Source: Populus alba
Lineage: Eukaryota > Streptophyta > Magnoliopsida > Malpighiales > Salicaceae
Direction: 5' to 3'
Length of the DNA stretch: 64,000 nucleotides
NCBI RefSeq assembly: GCF_005239225.2
Contig: NC_133286.1
Location: 17,746,572 to 17,810,571, forward strand
A program made the translations under genes and the position numbers. The notes beneath the pieces were generated by a model, which was given only the letters and a program-made list of their open reading frames with translations, searched no databases and had not been told where the DNA came from. Of the stretch, positions 48,781 through 61,900 are shown piece after piece (position 1 is the first letter of the stretch; every line of letters begins with the position of its first letter).

Positions 48781-51700
48781 CTCCTCAGGCTACAGTGATT
48801 TCATATAAAATATTTTTCTCAATTCTCATATTTTATTTATTTAGGAAAACTTGACCAATATGAAATGTTTTATATTAAAAGGAAAAATAAACTTAAAACA
48901 ATAGAAAATAACTCACGGTTCTTAAAAGATAAAAATATTTTTTTAAAAAATAGTTTTGTTAATAAACCATAGACTCCACCAGTACTAATTAATTATTGTT
49001 GTTTTCTTTTTAAAACATATTTTTTTATATATGCCAAGCACCAAAAAGATTTATTATCATAATCAAATAACAAAAAATAAAATATTTTCTAAAAGATTTC
49101 GAGTGTCGTGCCTTTTCTTTTTCAAAAGTTATAATTTAAAAATAATTTTAATTTTATATGTTTTAAACGGTTTTAATATGAGAACGCAAAATCATCAAAA
49201 ATCACTTAAATAAACATGAATTCAGTGACTTTTCATATAAAAAAATACTTTCAAAATTCATTTTAACTTAGAAAGTTGAGATTACTTAATTTCAAGTGAT
49301 CCGCAACTCATTCATTTGATAGATGCAAAATGTGATAATCATGAGATAATAAATATTGCTGTAATTAGTAGAACCCTAGAAGAAATACATTAGGAAGGAC
49401 TGCGATGTTTAGGACTTTTTTATAAGAAATACATTTGTCTCATTCTCTTGGACGTAGCATCCTGTGTTTGATCAATTTGAACTTAATCAATTCTCCGCTT
49501 GCCACATGTGATATGATTCTGGTAAAATATAACATAAGGCAAATAATACTATACTATAATATATTTTATTTTATCTTATTTTATACACTCCACGCTTTAA
49601 TTAAGGAATTTAATTTGTTTGGTGTTTAATTACCTACAAAAAATACAATATATTATGTGATTGAGCTCGTAATCATCAAATACCACAACAGCATAATCCT
49701 GTGATTCTTGAGAATAACAGCTGTCGTATTCTCAACAATGATCAAGAAATAATTTGAATATTAATTAATGTTTATCCACAACTATCATCAGAAAGCTATT
49801 TCGAGTACCAACTTGTCTCGGGCAACGATCAGATAGAGACATGGAATAGTTTAGGCAGTGTTAATTAATTAATTTATATAATACTAATTGAGAATTATAC
49901 GACCTTTCAGGAGGTGATGGAGACGAGGAGGGGAATAAGAAGAGCAGAGAGCCGAGAAGCATTCTCAGTTATTTATAAATAAACTAGTGTCTGTTAACAA
50001 AAACTTAAAAAAACTGATCAGACTTTCGGTGTGAGATATAGATTTATTTACTGTGATTTAAAACTATAAAATGATGATTTCTTTTCTCTGTAAAAAATTA
50101 ATAAAATTGTTATTAGAAATGATTGCATTATTTTTAAAAGCCAAAAATTAATTAAATTGCATCTAAGGGTTTTTCTATATTTTCATTTTTATTTTTTTAA
50201 TTATAATTAAATTTATTTGGGAAGTAATTTGATATTTTAATCAATATATAAGAGATTTTAAAAATAAAAATAATTGGTGCGTGTAACCAGGTGAAAGACA
50301 CTTATATTTTTTTAGTAACGATTAAGACATTATTTTATAGCTAAAAGTTGCATTCCACAACTAAATTAAAAGTATAATGATGTAATATTTTTTACAAAAT
50401 TATCTCTATAATATAGCTAGATCATGATATTAATAAGTTTACTTAGTCATTAGGCATACGAATTCAACGCATGGTCTGAAATTTGATTGGTGGTGGCAAT
50501 AGAGTATGCAAACATTGAGGCTTGATTATTGCATGTTTGTTTAGTTTTTTTTTTTCTATCTTTAATTAAGACTTAATCAATTTATATATATATGTATGCG
50601 TGTATCATCATTTTTTTTTCTAGTTAAATAAAACGGGTTAAATTATATCCACTAAGCTCAATCTCTAAGTAATGCTAAACTCACACTCATTGGTACTTTA
50701 CTCGGGTATGTAGGAGGTACAAAATGATAAACACATGATCGATCTTACATTATTGTATATAAAATTATAAAAGCTCAGTGTTTTATTATTTATTATGTGA
50801 ATTACATAGTAAGACTATTGTTTTGCTTTAGGGTGGAAATTTTTTTTGAAAATTTTAAATTTAATTCCTAAACATTTTTTTATATATAATTGAACCATTT
50901 TGAACTCGAATTTAAGTCTAATTACATATTTTTTAGAGGGTGAGGGTTAATTGAAAGACAAAGAACTTAAGTGAAAAATTATAAGTAAAATAAATAACAA
51001 TACTTTTTCAAAATTCATTTTAGTCTCTTATTTTTTAAAGCTCTGAGGTAACTAGTCCATATAATTGTTAAATATATATTTTGATGCCAAACTTTATTAT
51101 TATTTTTTTAATCTTTTTTTAGGTGGATGAGAAAGAGAAGATTGCTAGATTCTAACTTAGATAGAGAAGATTTCGACCTCTAAAATAATTTATTTTTATG
51201 TCAAATGTTCCATATAATAATGGAAGTTAATATTAGGTTTTTCTTTACTCTGAAAAACACCTAAAAACAAATCTAAGATCTGAATTTGGGTCTGGAGAGG
51301 TTTTTTTTGTGTTTTTGAAAGTCATGTCTTGGTTTAACAAGGTTCTCAAGATAATTTTTAGGTGTTTTAGGTAAAAAATAGATTAAAAATAAGTTTTTAA
51401 ATAGAAAAATATCCTTATTTTTCTGGACACACCATTGACCGAATTCTAGGCACTTATAGACAATGCATCAGTTAAGCAAACAATGTCGTCTACTTCATTA
51501 ACTAAAAAAAAAAAAATTAAAGGCCCACACGAGGGATTTGTATGGGTTGGCCAGGAGCTAGGCTTGACTTTCTAGACTCAACAACTCTTGACTTTATTTA
51601 TTTAACAAAAAAAAAAAGATTTATTAATTGCTTTATTTTTTTAAATATATATATATATATAATTTCTCATGTATCCCTACATCTACCACAAGCTATATTA

Positions 51701-52319
51701 ACTGTGTATGTTAATGGTCACAATCGACGAAGAAAAAATGTATTGTTTGCCAAAAAATATTATCAAATCATTTCAAGGGTAATCCTTTTTTCTTGCTCCT
51801 GTTGTCTCTATCCTTTAATCTGTATGAAGTGGCCAGTACGTTCTGGAATTATAGAACAAGGACTATAATGAAATAATAGAAAATTCTATCTGATCTACCA
51901 GACAACGTTAGTATATATTAACCAGATTCTCCTTCTTTTGTTCCATTTTAATTAGTCAATGGTAATTACATCATCAGTATTATTGTTTCCAATTTAAAAC
52001 AATTGCATATCACTGATAGGATGTACCCTCTGATCAATGAACAAGACACCATTTGCGACGCTTCAAAATCTTAAACCAGATACATATGTACGTGCCTTTG
52101 CAAAGAAATAATCGGGGCTATGTTGAATTACACATACAGTATGATCTCTGGGGATTAATTTGATCATAGAAACTTAATTACCCACGAAATAATTATTAGA
52201 TACTTCGCATGAAGGGAACAAATATCCTCTTTTTTTTTCTTTTTTTATTTGCCTTTTTTCATGGATCCTAAGATTCTGTGAACTTGGGATGCCTTTATTT
52301 TTACTTGTTTCTAACAATG
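48781..52319. other. Intergenic, AT-rich
   Basis: Starts with possible leader DNA of the copia element, then AT-rich sequence with scattered poly-A/T runs and a (TA)n near 51645. No gene or further transposon coding was recognised. Confidence 0.45.
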
Positions 52320-52507
52320 TTTTTTTTTTTTTTAATTAATGTGATATTTAGATCAGTTTGTGTATACCTCGACTAATTTTCCAGGTCCTGAAATTAACGA
52401 CCATGTAAATCTCCAATGGCCATCATATAAGCAATTACAGGGCTCAAATCTAAAATAATAAAAAAGATAAATTTCTTAATCCTAAACTCTCATCACTGAA
52501 CACCTCC
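52320..52507 (-). mobile_element. tRNA-derived SINE, older copy, poly(A) tail
   Basis: On the minus strand: ggaggtgttcagtgatgaga (A box region), a B-box-like gatttgagccc, internal tgatggccattggagattta, the shared 3' domain attagtcgaggtatacacaa, and a poly(A) tail (52333-52320). Diverged from the 21967 copy; target-site duplication not detectable. Confidence 0.65.
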
Positions 52508-54471
52508 TAGATTAGATGGTTATATAATAACGTTTTTATTCTCACTTGAGATGAGCTTTGGATGATCAAAATATTATAGAGTCAATCTTCCCACACCGAA
52601 TGCAGGGAAATGGATAAAGGTTTTGTGCCACAATAATGGTTTAGCTGAAGCAGGTTGGAAATGGATTTGTTTGCTTGCACAAAACAAATTAAAAGAAGAG
52701 TATAAGAAACAATAAAATACGTAATTGATTGCTCCTGAAAGCATCTCAACACCCAATTTGCATAATTTGAGTGGGGAAACAGTTCAGTAGGGCATTTTGG
52801 AGTGGGCAACAGGGTTACATACATGCAACCAATCCAAATTTAAAGGCCACAAAACGACACTAGGGTTTGGTAGCTCAACCCATTAATAACCTGTAAATCG
52901 CAACGGCAGCATTATATTCTGTAGACGTGGTTTTCAGATTAGGTAATCTGCAATACTTTTGAGCCAAAATATCAAACTTGTAATATATACGCTGGTAAGG
53001 TGCGATTTGGAAGTTGTGTTTCTTACGAATGACAAGTTCATGCGGGGAATCCGTTGACTTTGTAGAGCTTCAAAGTACAAATTGATGATGCCTTGTAACT
53101 AAACAAAAGGGAAATAGTAGTAGCAATCCAACAGCTCACTTTCTCAGTATTTCAGAGCTAACACACTACAACAAGAAAACTAGCAAACCCACGAATATCC
53201 CATCCCCTTGTTGGTCATGTAACCACTGTATCTACCTCCATGTAATCCCATATCTTTTCTTACTCAATCAAAACCTACCAGCGTTACATTACATTATTTT
53301 GTTTCCCTCTCCACTGTTATTAAATCCAGCCTGGAATGTTGAGGTTGGACTTGGTCGATCTGTGTGTCAAAAAAAATTGATTTGAAATTAACCTAATCGA
53401 CCAATCAAGTTAATTTATAATCTAATTAAAAACTCAATAATTTTTTTTTTTTGAATAATGTTGTTTTGATATTTTTGAAACTCTAGTTTGAACTTGGTTG
53501 TTTCATCTTTAAGTTTGGATTGTGTATCTAAAAAATCAACATGAAATTTACTCGTTGAACCAAGCATATTAATTCATAATTTATTAAAACTTGATGATTT
53601 ATTTTTTAAATAATATTATTTTGATTTTTTTAAACTCATGATTGTACGGAGTTGATGCATCTCCTGTATATGCTGTGTGTTAAAAAAAATTAATTTTAAA
53701 TTGACCTGGTCACGAAGCGTTAGAAACTTGATTAACTTTATCTTTTAAATGATGATATTTTAATAATTTTTTATTATCCAGCATCAACATATTCCGACCC
53801 ATGGTCCAAGCCTTTCTTCATTCTTGAATCGTTTAAAAACAATATATGATGCCCTCTTCTTAATCAATCACAACTATTTTATTAATTATTTAGTATTATT
53901 CTTTGACTTCTCTTGTATTTGCTCTCATTTATGGGACCTTTTATGCTCATACTTTCATGTTCTTTCTCTGACCAAGTTTGACCTTATGAATCTAGCTATA
54001 TCCCTTCATTTAAGACTGCCTATAACATACTCTAATAAATAGCACAGTTCCAGTTGTAGCAGCTTGGCGGTCATTTATGGCATTTGTTGCCCTGGACTGA
54101 CAAAATCCTGCTCTCTCGCTCATCACGGTTTCTTATCTCTTCTTGTCACCCATTTTAAGGCTTCTTAAAAGACACTGCCAACCTTTCCAACACTGCTCAG
54201 CCATCAATACACTGCCCATCTGCTTTGCAATTCAAGAGCCATGCATGAAGCTCCCTCACATGGCTGCTGCTGCCTTCTTTGCTCAAACTACGCGTCTTCC
54301 CTTGCCCCAAGAGCACCCACCTACACCAACACAGACCTGTGCTCTCTGTCTTTAATGGCAATATGACCACCACCTACCATTTCATGCAATAGACCCAGCA
54401 TGAATTCACCTTCCGTTTATATGTTGTTATAAACCATTTTCTGAACTTGTATCTTGTGATAAAAAATTATT
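52508..54471. other. Upstream region of the GSO1-like gene
   Basis: Contains the ~150-bp tandem units at 53335-53790 and the proximal promoter and 5' UTR of the receptor kinase gene. An open frame at 54143-54355 lies in the presumed leader and could be an upstream ORF; it has no recognised domain. Confidence 0.4.
53335..53790. repeat. Imperfect tandem repeat, about 150 bp period, three copies
   Basis: Units start near 53340, 53487 and 53640. Each has a 'ttggacttggtcgatctgtg'-like opening, a run of A/T, then 'ttgatttgaaattaacct', 'ttaatttataat' and 'ttttgaataatgttgttttg'-like blocks. Similar in type to the 21264 array. Confidence 0.6.
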
Positions 54472-57400
54472 ATGGCGGTGCCAAAACGAGTGCTGTTGCT
54501 TTTTGCTGCTCTTTTATTTTGCTTTTCATTTGGTTTTGTTCTGTGTCAAAACCAAGAGCTGTCTAGTCTTTTGGAGGTGAAGAAATCATTTGAGGGAGAC
54601 CCGGAAAAAGTTTTGCTTGATTGGAATGAAAGCAACCCGAACTTCTGTACATGGACCGGAGTTACATGTGGCTTGAACTCAGTTGATGGCTCAGTGCAAG
54701 TTGTGAGTCTAAACTTATCTGACTCATCACTTAGTGGCTCAATATCACCCTCACTCGGTAGTCTACGAAACCTGCTCCAACTTGATCTTTCTTCTAACAG
54801 CCTCACGGGTCCCATTCCAGCTACTCTCTCAAACCTCTCTTCGTTGGAATCTTTGCTTTTGTTCTCTAACCAACTCACTGGTCCCATCCCAACTCAACTC
54901 GGTTCCCTCAAGAGTCTCCAAGTCCTGAGAATCGGTGATAATGGACTCAGTGGACCTATTCCTGCTTCATTTGGTAATCTTGTCAACTTGGTCACTCTTG
55001 GTTTGGCCTCCTGCAGTCTCACAGGTCCAATACCACTCCAGCTTGGACAGCTCAGCCAGGTCCAGAGCTTGATTTTACAGCAGAACCAACTTGAAGGACC
55101 GATTCCTGCCGAGCTAGGGAATTGTTCAAGCCTCACCGTCTTCACTGCAGCTGCCAACAATCTTAATGGATCAATCCCTGGAGCATTGGGCCGTCTTCAA
55201 AATCTCCAAACACTAAACCTGGCAAACAACAGTCTCTCCGGTGAAATACCGAGTCAACTTGGTGAACTGAGTCAACTCGTCTACCTGAATTTCATGGGGA
55301 ACCAGCTTCAAGGCCCAATCCCAAAGTCACTAGCAAAAATGAGTAATCTTCAGAATCTTGATTTGTCAATGAACATGCTCACCGGAGGCGTTCCAGAGGA
55401 GTTTGGCAGCATGAATCAGCTTGTTTACATGGTTTTGTCAAATAACAATCTTTCTGGTGTCATACCAAGAAGCCTATGTACAAACAATACCAATTTGGAG
55501 AGCCTGTTTCTGTCAGAGACGCAACTTTCTGGCCCAATTCCGATAGAATTAAGACTATGTCCATCTCTGATGCAGCTTGATTTGTCAACCAACAACCTTA
55601 ATGGATCAATTCCCAATGAAATTTACGAGTCGATTCAATTGACTCATCTCTATCTCCACAACAACAGCTTGGTGGGTTCAATATCTCCTTTGATAGCAAA
55701 CTTAAGCAACCTGAAGGAACTTGCATTGTATCACAACAGTTTACAAGGCAATCTTCCCAAGGAGATTGGAATGCTTGGAAATCTTGAAGTCTTGTATCTT
55801 TATGAGAATCAGTTATCTGGGGAGATTCCTATGGAGCTTGGCAATTGTTCAAACTTGAAAATGATTGATTTCTTTGGAAATCATTTCAGTGGAGAGATTC
55901 CTGTTACTATTGGGAGGCTGAAGGGACTGAATTTGCTTCATTTGAGGCAAAATGAGCTTGGTGGTCATGTTCCCGCCGCTTTGGGTAACTGTCATCAACT
56001 GACTATTCTAGACTTGGCAGACAATGGCCTATCTGGTGGCATTCCTGTTACTTTTGGATTTCTCCAGGCTCTTGAGCAGCTCATGCTTTACAACAATTCC
56101 CTTGAAGGTAATCTTCCTTATTCGCTTACCAATTTACGGCATCTGACCAGAATAAATCTGTCTAAAAACAGATTCAATGGTAGCATTGCCGCGTTATGTA
56201 GCTCGAGTTCTTTTCTTTCTTTTGATGTTACAAGCAATTCATTTGCCAATGAGATTCCTGCCCAGTTAGGAAATTCGCCTTCTCTTGAAAGGCTTAGATT
56301 AGGGAACAACCAGTTTACTGGCAATGTCCCTTGGACGCTTGGTAAAATTCGTGAATTGTCGCTGTTAGACCTGTCAGGGAATTTGCTCACAGGGCCAATA
56401 CCCCCACAGCTTATGCTGTGCAAGAACTTGACACACATTGATCTCAACAACAACCTTCTTTCTGGTCCTTTGCCGTCATCGCTAGGAAATTTGCCACAGT
56501 TAGGGGAGCTCAAGCTCTCCTCCAATCAATTTTCCGGGTCTCTTCCTCCGGAGCTGTTCAATTGTTCTAAACTGTTGGTGCTTTCTCTTGATGGTAATTT
56601 GCTGAATGGAACTCTTCCTGTTGAGGTTGGTAAGCTGGAATCTCTCAATGTTCTCAAGCTCGAACAAAACCAATTATCAGGATCAATCCCTGCGGCCCTA
56701 GGTAAGCTGAGCAACCTGTATGAACTTCAGCTCTCGCATAACAGCTTCAGTGGTGAAATACCTTTTGAACTCGGGCAACTCCAGAATCTGCAAAGCATTT
56801 TGGACCTTGGCTACAACAATCTCAGCGGTCAAATTCCATCTTCTATTGGAAAATTGTCTAAACTTGAAGCTCTTGATCTGTCTCACAATCAGCTAGTTGG
56901 AGCAGTCCCTCCTGAAGTTGGTGACATGAGCAGTCTTGGCAAGCTTAATCTTTCCTTCAATAATCTCCAAGGCAAATTAGGCGAGCAATTCTCACACTGG
57001 CCAACTGAGGCATTTGAAGGAAACCTGCAGCTCTGTGGAAGCCCTCTAGATCACTGCTCTGTGTCAGGTCAGCGTTCAGGCCTAAGTGAGTCATCAGTAG
57101 TGGTAATCTCAGCAATTACAACCTTAACTGCCGTTGCTCTGCTCGCACTTGGACTTGCTCTCTTCATCAAACACAGGCTAGAATTTCTCAGAAGGGTGAG
57201 TGAAGTGAAATGCATTTACTCTTCCAGTTCTTCCCAAGTTCAGCGCAAACCACTCTTTCGGAAGGGTACTGCCAAGAGAGACTACAGGTGGGATGACATT
57301 ATGGCAGCAACGAACAATCTTAGTGACGAGTTCATCATTGGCTCAGGTGGGTCTGGAACAATCTACAGGACTGAGTTTCAAAGTGGAGAAACTGTAGCAG

Positions 57401-58321
57401 TTAAGAAGATTCTGTGGAAAGATGAGTTTCTACTTAATAAAAGCTTCACAAGAGAAGTGAAGACACTTGGCAGGATTAGGCACAGGCATTTAGTGAAGCT
57501 GATCGGGTATTGTAGCAGCGAAGGAGCGGGTTGTAATCTCTTGATTTATGAATACATGGAGAATGGGAGTTTGTGGGATTGGCTGCATCAACAACCATTG
57601 AATATCAAGAAGAGGCAAAGCCTAGACTGGGAGACGAGGTTAAAGATCGGTTTGGGATTAGCCCAGGGAGTGGAGTACCTCCACCATGACTGTGTACCAA
57701 AGATCATTCATAGAGATATCAAATCTAGCAATATATTGCTTGATTCCACTATGGAGGCGCACTTAGGGGATTTTGGACTGGCAAAGGCACTAGAGGAGAA
57801 TTACGACTCCAATACAGAATCGCATTCATGGTTTGCGGGCTCTTATGGTTATATTGCTCCAGGTATTATAGCAGTTTCTGCGTAGAATTATGCTTCTTTA
57901 AGTTCATCATTCCCCACATGTCCTAACATAAGTTTTTGCATTTTCAGAGTATGCATACTCGCTCAAGGAAACGGAGAAGAGTGATGTTTATAGCATGGGT
58001 ATCGTGCTGATGGAGCTCGTAAGTGGAAAAATGCCAACTGATGCAAGCTTTGGTGTCGATATGGACATGGTGAGATGGGTGGAGAAACATATGGAAATGC
58101 AAGGTGGATGTGGACGTGAAGAGTTGATCGATCCTGCTTTGAAACCACTCTTGCCTTGTGAAGAATCGGCAGCGTATCAATTGCTTGAAATAGCACTGCA
58201 ATGCACAAAAACCACTCCACAAGAGAGGCCCTCATCCCGACAGGCGTGTGATCAGTTACTACATTTGTACAAGAATAGGATGGTGGATTTTGACAAGATG
58301 AATAATGATCCTTGTTCATAA
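54472..58321 (+). CDS. GSO1: LRR receptor-like kinase, GSO1/SGN3 type (complete)
   Basis: Exon 1 54472-57862 and exon 2 57948-58321, split by an 85-bp intron inside APE (APG|…|AG TAT); 3765 nt, 1254 residues, against ~1249 for Arabidopsis GSO1. Signal peptide (LLLFAALLFCFSFGFVL), LRR N-terminal cap with a Cys pair (CTWTGVTC), about 30 plant-type LRRs with LxGxIP spacing, a second Cys cap (CGSPLDHCS), a transmembrane helix at ~875-898, and a Ser/Thr kinase with GSGGSGTIYRTEF, VAVKKI, HRDIKSSNILLD (~1079) and GDFGLAKAL (~1100). It is an RD kinase with all key residues, so likely active. GSO1/SGN3 and GSO2 perceive sulfated CIF peptides for Casparian strip closure and TWS1 for the embryo cuticle, with SERK co-receptors. 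Function follows from family and full-length match. Confidence 0.95.
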
Positions 58322-58932
58322 CTGATGAAATCTATTTTTAAGATCGAAGCCGATTATCAAGCTAAGCATCCTTCTTTTTCTTTTTTGTTTCTTTTTTGAG
58401 ATCTTGTGCTAACTAGGTCAGTCTTCAAAAGATGTCATTTTCATTTCTTGATGGTATTTTCACTATTGTAACCACAAGCATGTAATCTGATCCCCAAAGC
58501 ATGGTGGAAGCTGTTTTGATGATAGCACCTTTGGTAGTGTGGTGTAGCACCTATATAGACCGAAGCAACCGTAAAATAAAACATAGCAACAGTAACACAA
58601 CAGGGCAATACAAAGCAAATCCTAAGATTAACTCATTTCAAACTTTAGATCAAACGATGATCACGAAGGGCCCAAAAATCCATTACATAATCATATTTCC
58701 AGTGGAGAAAATCACTAGATTGCTTCAAAGTATTATTGAAGATCCAACCCCAGCCTGTCCACATTATGAAAGCATCTAAATCTTATTTGTAGCAAAAGCA
58801 AGAAAAACAAATAACAAGATTACAAGCACAGCATCAAAAGATTAAAAAAAAAAAAAAAACCCAAGTGTATACGGCCCTTTGAAGAACATTAGTTCTGAGA
58901 CCACAATTTTCAGGAGAAGACAGGAACAGGTT
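58322..58932. other. Convergent 3' UTR region
   Basis: Space between the stop of the GSO1-like gene (+) and the stop of the 81-residue protein gene (-). It has a T-rich stretch at 58370-58400 and an A-run at 58845-58859 (poly-T on the minus strand). It likely holds both 3' UTRs. Confidence 0.45.
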
Positions 58933-61900
58933 CTAATCATCATCTTCATCTGCAAAGGAAATGAAAAGTTGGATCAGTGAAGAAGATAATTATACTTGAA
59001 GACAGACACAGAAGCAAATGAAAATTTTACCTGAACTGGAAAGAAAAATGTCAGACATTGGGGAAGAGGTATAGGAATCTTGCATAACCAAAACTAGGGT
59101 TTTTCAAATAAAGCAAGTATAAATGGCAGGATAGGAGAAGAGATCAAATGGAAGATACTACATGCTGCTTCTGTCGATAATGGTACAATATAAGGAAAAC
59201 GTGTCATAAGAACGTGTACACATCAACACATGTTTAGGTGGGTGCATTTACAAACTGAGCTAGAAAAGTGAAGTAAATGCCTAGAGATGCAAAAACCAAT
59301 TCCTGTCGTTGTGCTTCAAACTCTAACACAGAATTTGTTTAACACTAAACAAGGAAGATAATTTCCACCCCAATGTCCCACTAAAATAGTCCAATACAAG
59401 GCCAATTTTAATATTAATGTATGAAGGTCAGTTGGGAAAGTGTTTTTAGGGTCAGATTTAAGGCCTACAGGTATAAGGGAAAACAGATAGACAGTATCAG
59501 TAACTATTTAACCTCATGTTGCTTCTCACTTCTTACAATTCCTCCTCTCAAAATGATACGACATGCAGTCACTTTGCAGGACCATAGGTCTGGTGGAAGC
59601 AGGAACCTTATGTGTCTTCTAGCTTCTGCATTTGCACCTTCAAGTGCATCGGTGATGTTGAATTGAGGCGTCACTAGTACAACCCCCCCCCCCCCCAAAT
59701 CAAAAAATAAATAAAAAATAAAAGCCCCGTTGCAATAAAAGTTGTCAGATGTTGGTTAATTCAAATGCTTTCCTAAAAACGAGTAGCTAATATTTCTTTC
59801 ATTCTCTTTAATGTTTCCATAACTTTAAACAATCAACTTTTTCTTACTATTCTTGTATCTTTATTAAAATTGTATTTAAAATCATTTCCCTAATTTAACA
59901 CTTATTTTATTCCTACCTTGCAATGGTGTTTTTATTTATTTTTTAAGGACTTTAACATGATATTATTTGAGTTGAAATTATCAATTAATCATGAAATTAA
60001 AATAGACCAAAATATTGTCATGTTTTTAGTTTGATTAACTTCTTTTTTTTACTATTTTGAGAATTCACTCAATTCTAATAAATAATTTTAAAAATACTTG
60101 ATACAATGCCTTAATATGAAGTATAAGATTAAGTATTTTAAAAGAGCCTGCTGAAAATGACTCCTGGCTTCGCCACTGCTCAAATGGCAGGATGTAATTA
60201 TTTCGAAGGGCTGTTCAGATTTGTTAGAAGCAGAACAAAATTACAGTCTCAAGCTTCTTTAATTTAATCAAAAGACAAACTATAATTGATTAAAACAAAG
60301 TTTGACTCATGTTTTACAGGGATATTTTGTGTGGGTGGGTCCATGCAGAGAGAGCACAAGCGCTGCACTGGAAGATCAGCGACGAGAGGCAGTGTAAAAG
60401 ATAATGCTCAAATGCAGCCAGTGTAAAAGATGTCAAGAGGCGCTTTAGGCGAGGTGAGACCCAGCACCCTTTATTTTTCCAAGCAAGGCAATTTAACTAG
60501 GTGTTGCCTAGGTGCTCGCTTGAAGTGTAAGCACCAGGCACTGAAGCGAGTGCCTAGTCAGAACATAAGTTATTTTTTTTAATTGATATATGTTTTCACA
60601 TGTTTCCCATATTCTTTCTATTCACCACCAATAATAATTCAAGAGTATAGTTGTAAAAGTAAAGAGTAGGGTTGAAAAAGAAGAAAAGGACCATCAAAAT
60701 AGAGTTGGGAGGCACATTTGACAACCAAGCTTTTCCAAAGAATACATCTTTTTGTTTGTTTCTTCTTCATTTATTTTCTTTTTTCTTTTTCTTTCTTCTT
60801 CACTTGTGTGGTCTCTCTCTCTCCATCTTATTTCTTTTTTACCTGTCTTCTTCTCTCTCTCTTTAAATATCCATGGTGTTATGTTGCTGAAATTTTTACT
60901 CTTTTTTTAATAAAAGAACACTTTCTCAAATCTCAAGTTCATCACTCATCAAACTTCATAATTGATTTTTTCCTTGTCGTGTTTATTGTTTCCGAAACTT
61001 TAGTTTCAAGCTTCACAATTGATTTTTTTTTCTTGATGTGTTTACTGTGTGAAACTTTAGCTTATTCTTTTTTTTTAATTAACTTACTTTATTCCAAACT
61101 TTAGCATTTTAAGTTTCACTATTTTAATCTACTTGCTCTTTAAAATTGTCTTAATTTGTTTTTAAGGGTGAATAGTATAACCTTTTCAACTATTTTAAAA
61201 TATTGAGTTTCATTTTGATTTTAGAATCTTAATTTTTAACATATATATTTGTGATTTACATATTATAATACTATACATATAATTTATTTGAATTTATAGC
61301 ATAGCGCCTTGTTTTATTCAGGCATTTGACGGCCTTGACACCTTAGGGCTCCTTTTGCTTTTGACAACACGGAAAGCAGCCAAGTCATATGTTCAAAAAA
61401 TTTCAATATCTGTTGATTAAGAATGTTAAAGTGAGACTTTGTTATTGCTTATAAAAAACAGAGTCTGTCTGTCAAAAGATACTGATGGTAAAGAGCAACA
61501 CAAAAAAGGATATGATGGAAAAGGAACTGATAACAAATGGGAACGAAGGATTAGGTCATTTAATGTTTGAAGATCTCTCATTTCAATAATTGATTGATCA
61601 ATGTTAACAGAGCAGGATGAAAGTAGAATATTCCAAAGGGTGGGTTGGTTAGGTCATTTAAATCTTGTGTTTAAAGTTTCTTTTACATTTATTCCTATTT
61701 TCTTCTTTATATTATCAAACAGTTTTGAATGTTGCATGGCAATAGAAAAAGATATCAACATAAAATTCACAACCAAGACTGAAATTGGCTTCCACTTTGG
61801 ACTTTGAATAAATCCACCATTGAAGATGATCAGCATGTTGGAGAATAGGTCTTACAGAATTATGCGCTCATTTTCTATTAACTAAGATCCGCACTGGAAT

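Noticed and set aside
54546..56886. Several open frames antisense to the LRR region of the GSO1-like gene
   Set aside because: Leucine-rich repeats leave long antisense frames; none has its own features.
59671..59700. CACTAGTA motif beside the C-run, a possible CACTA transposon end
   Set aside because: No TAGTG partner end found within a sensible distance and no transposase coding.
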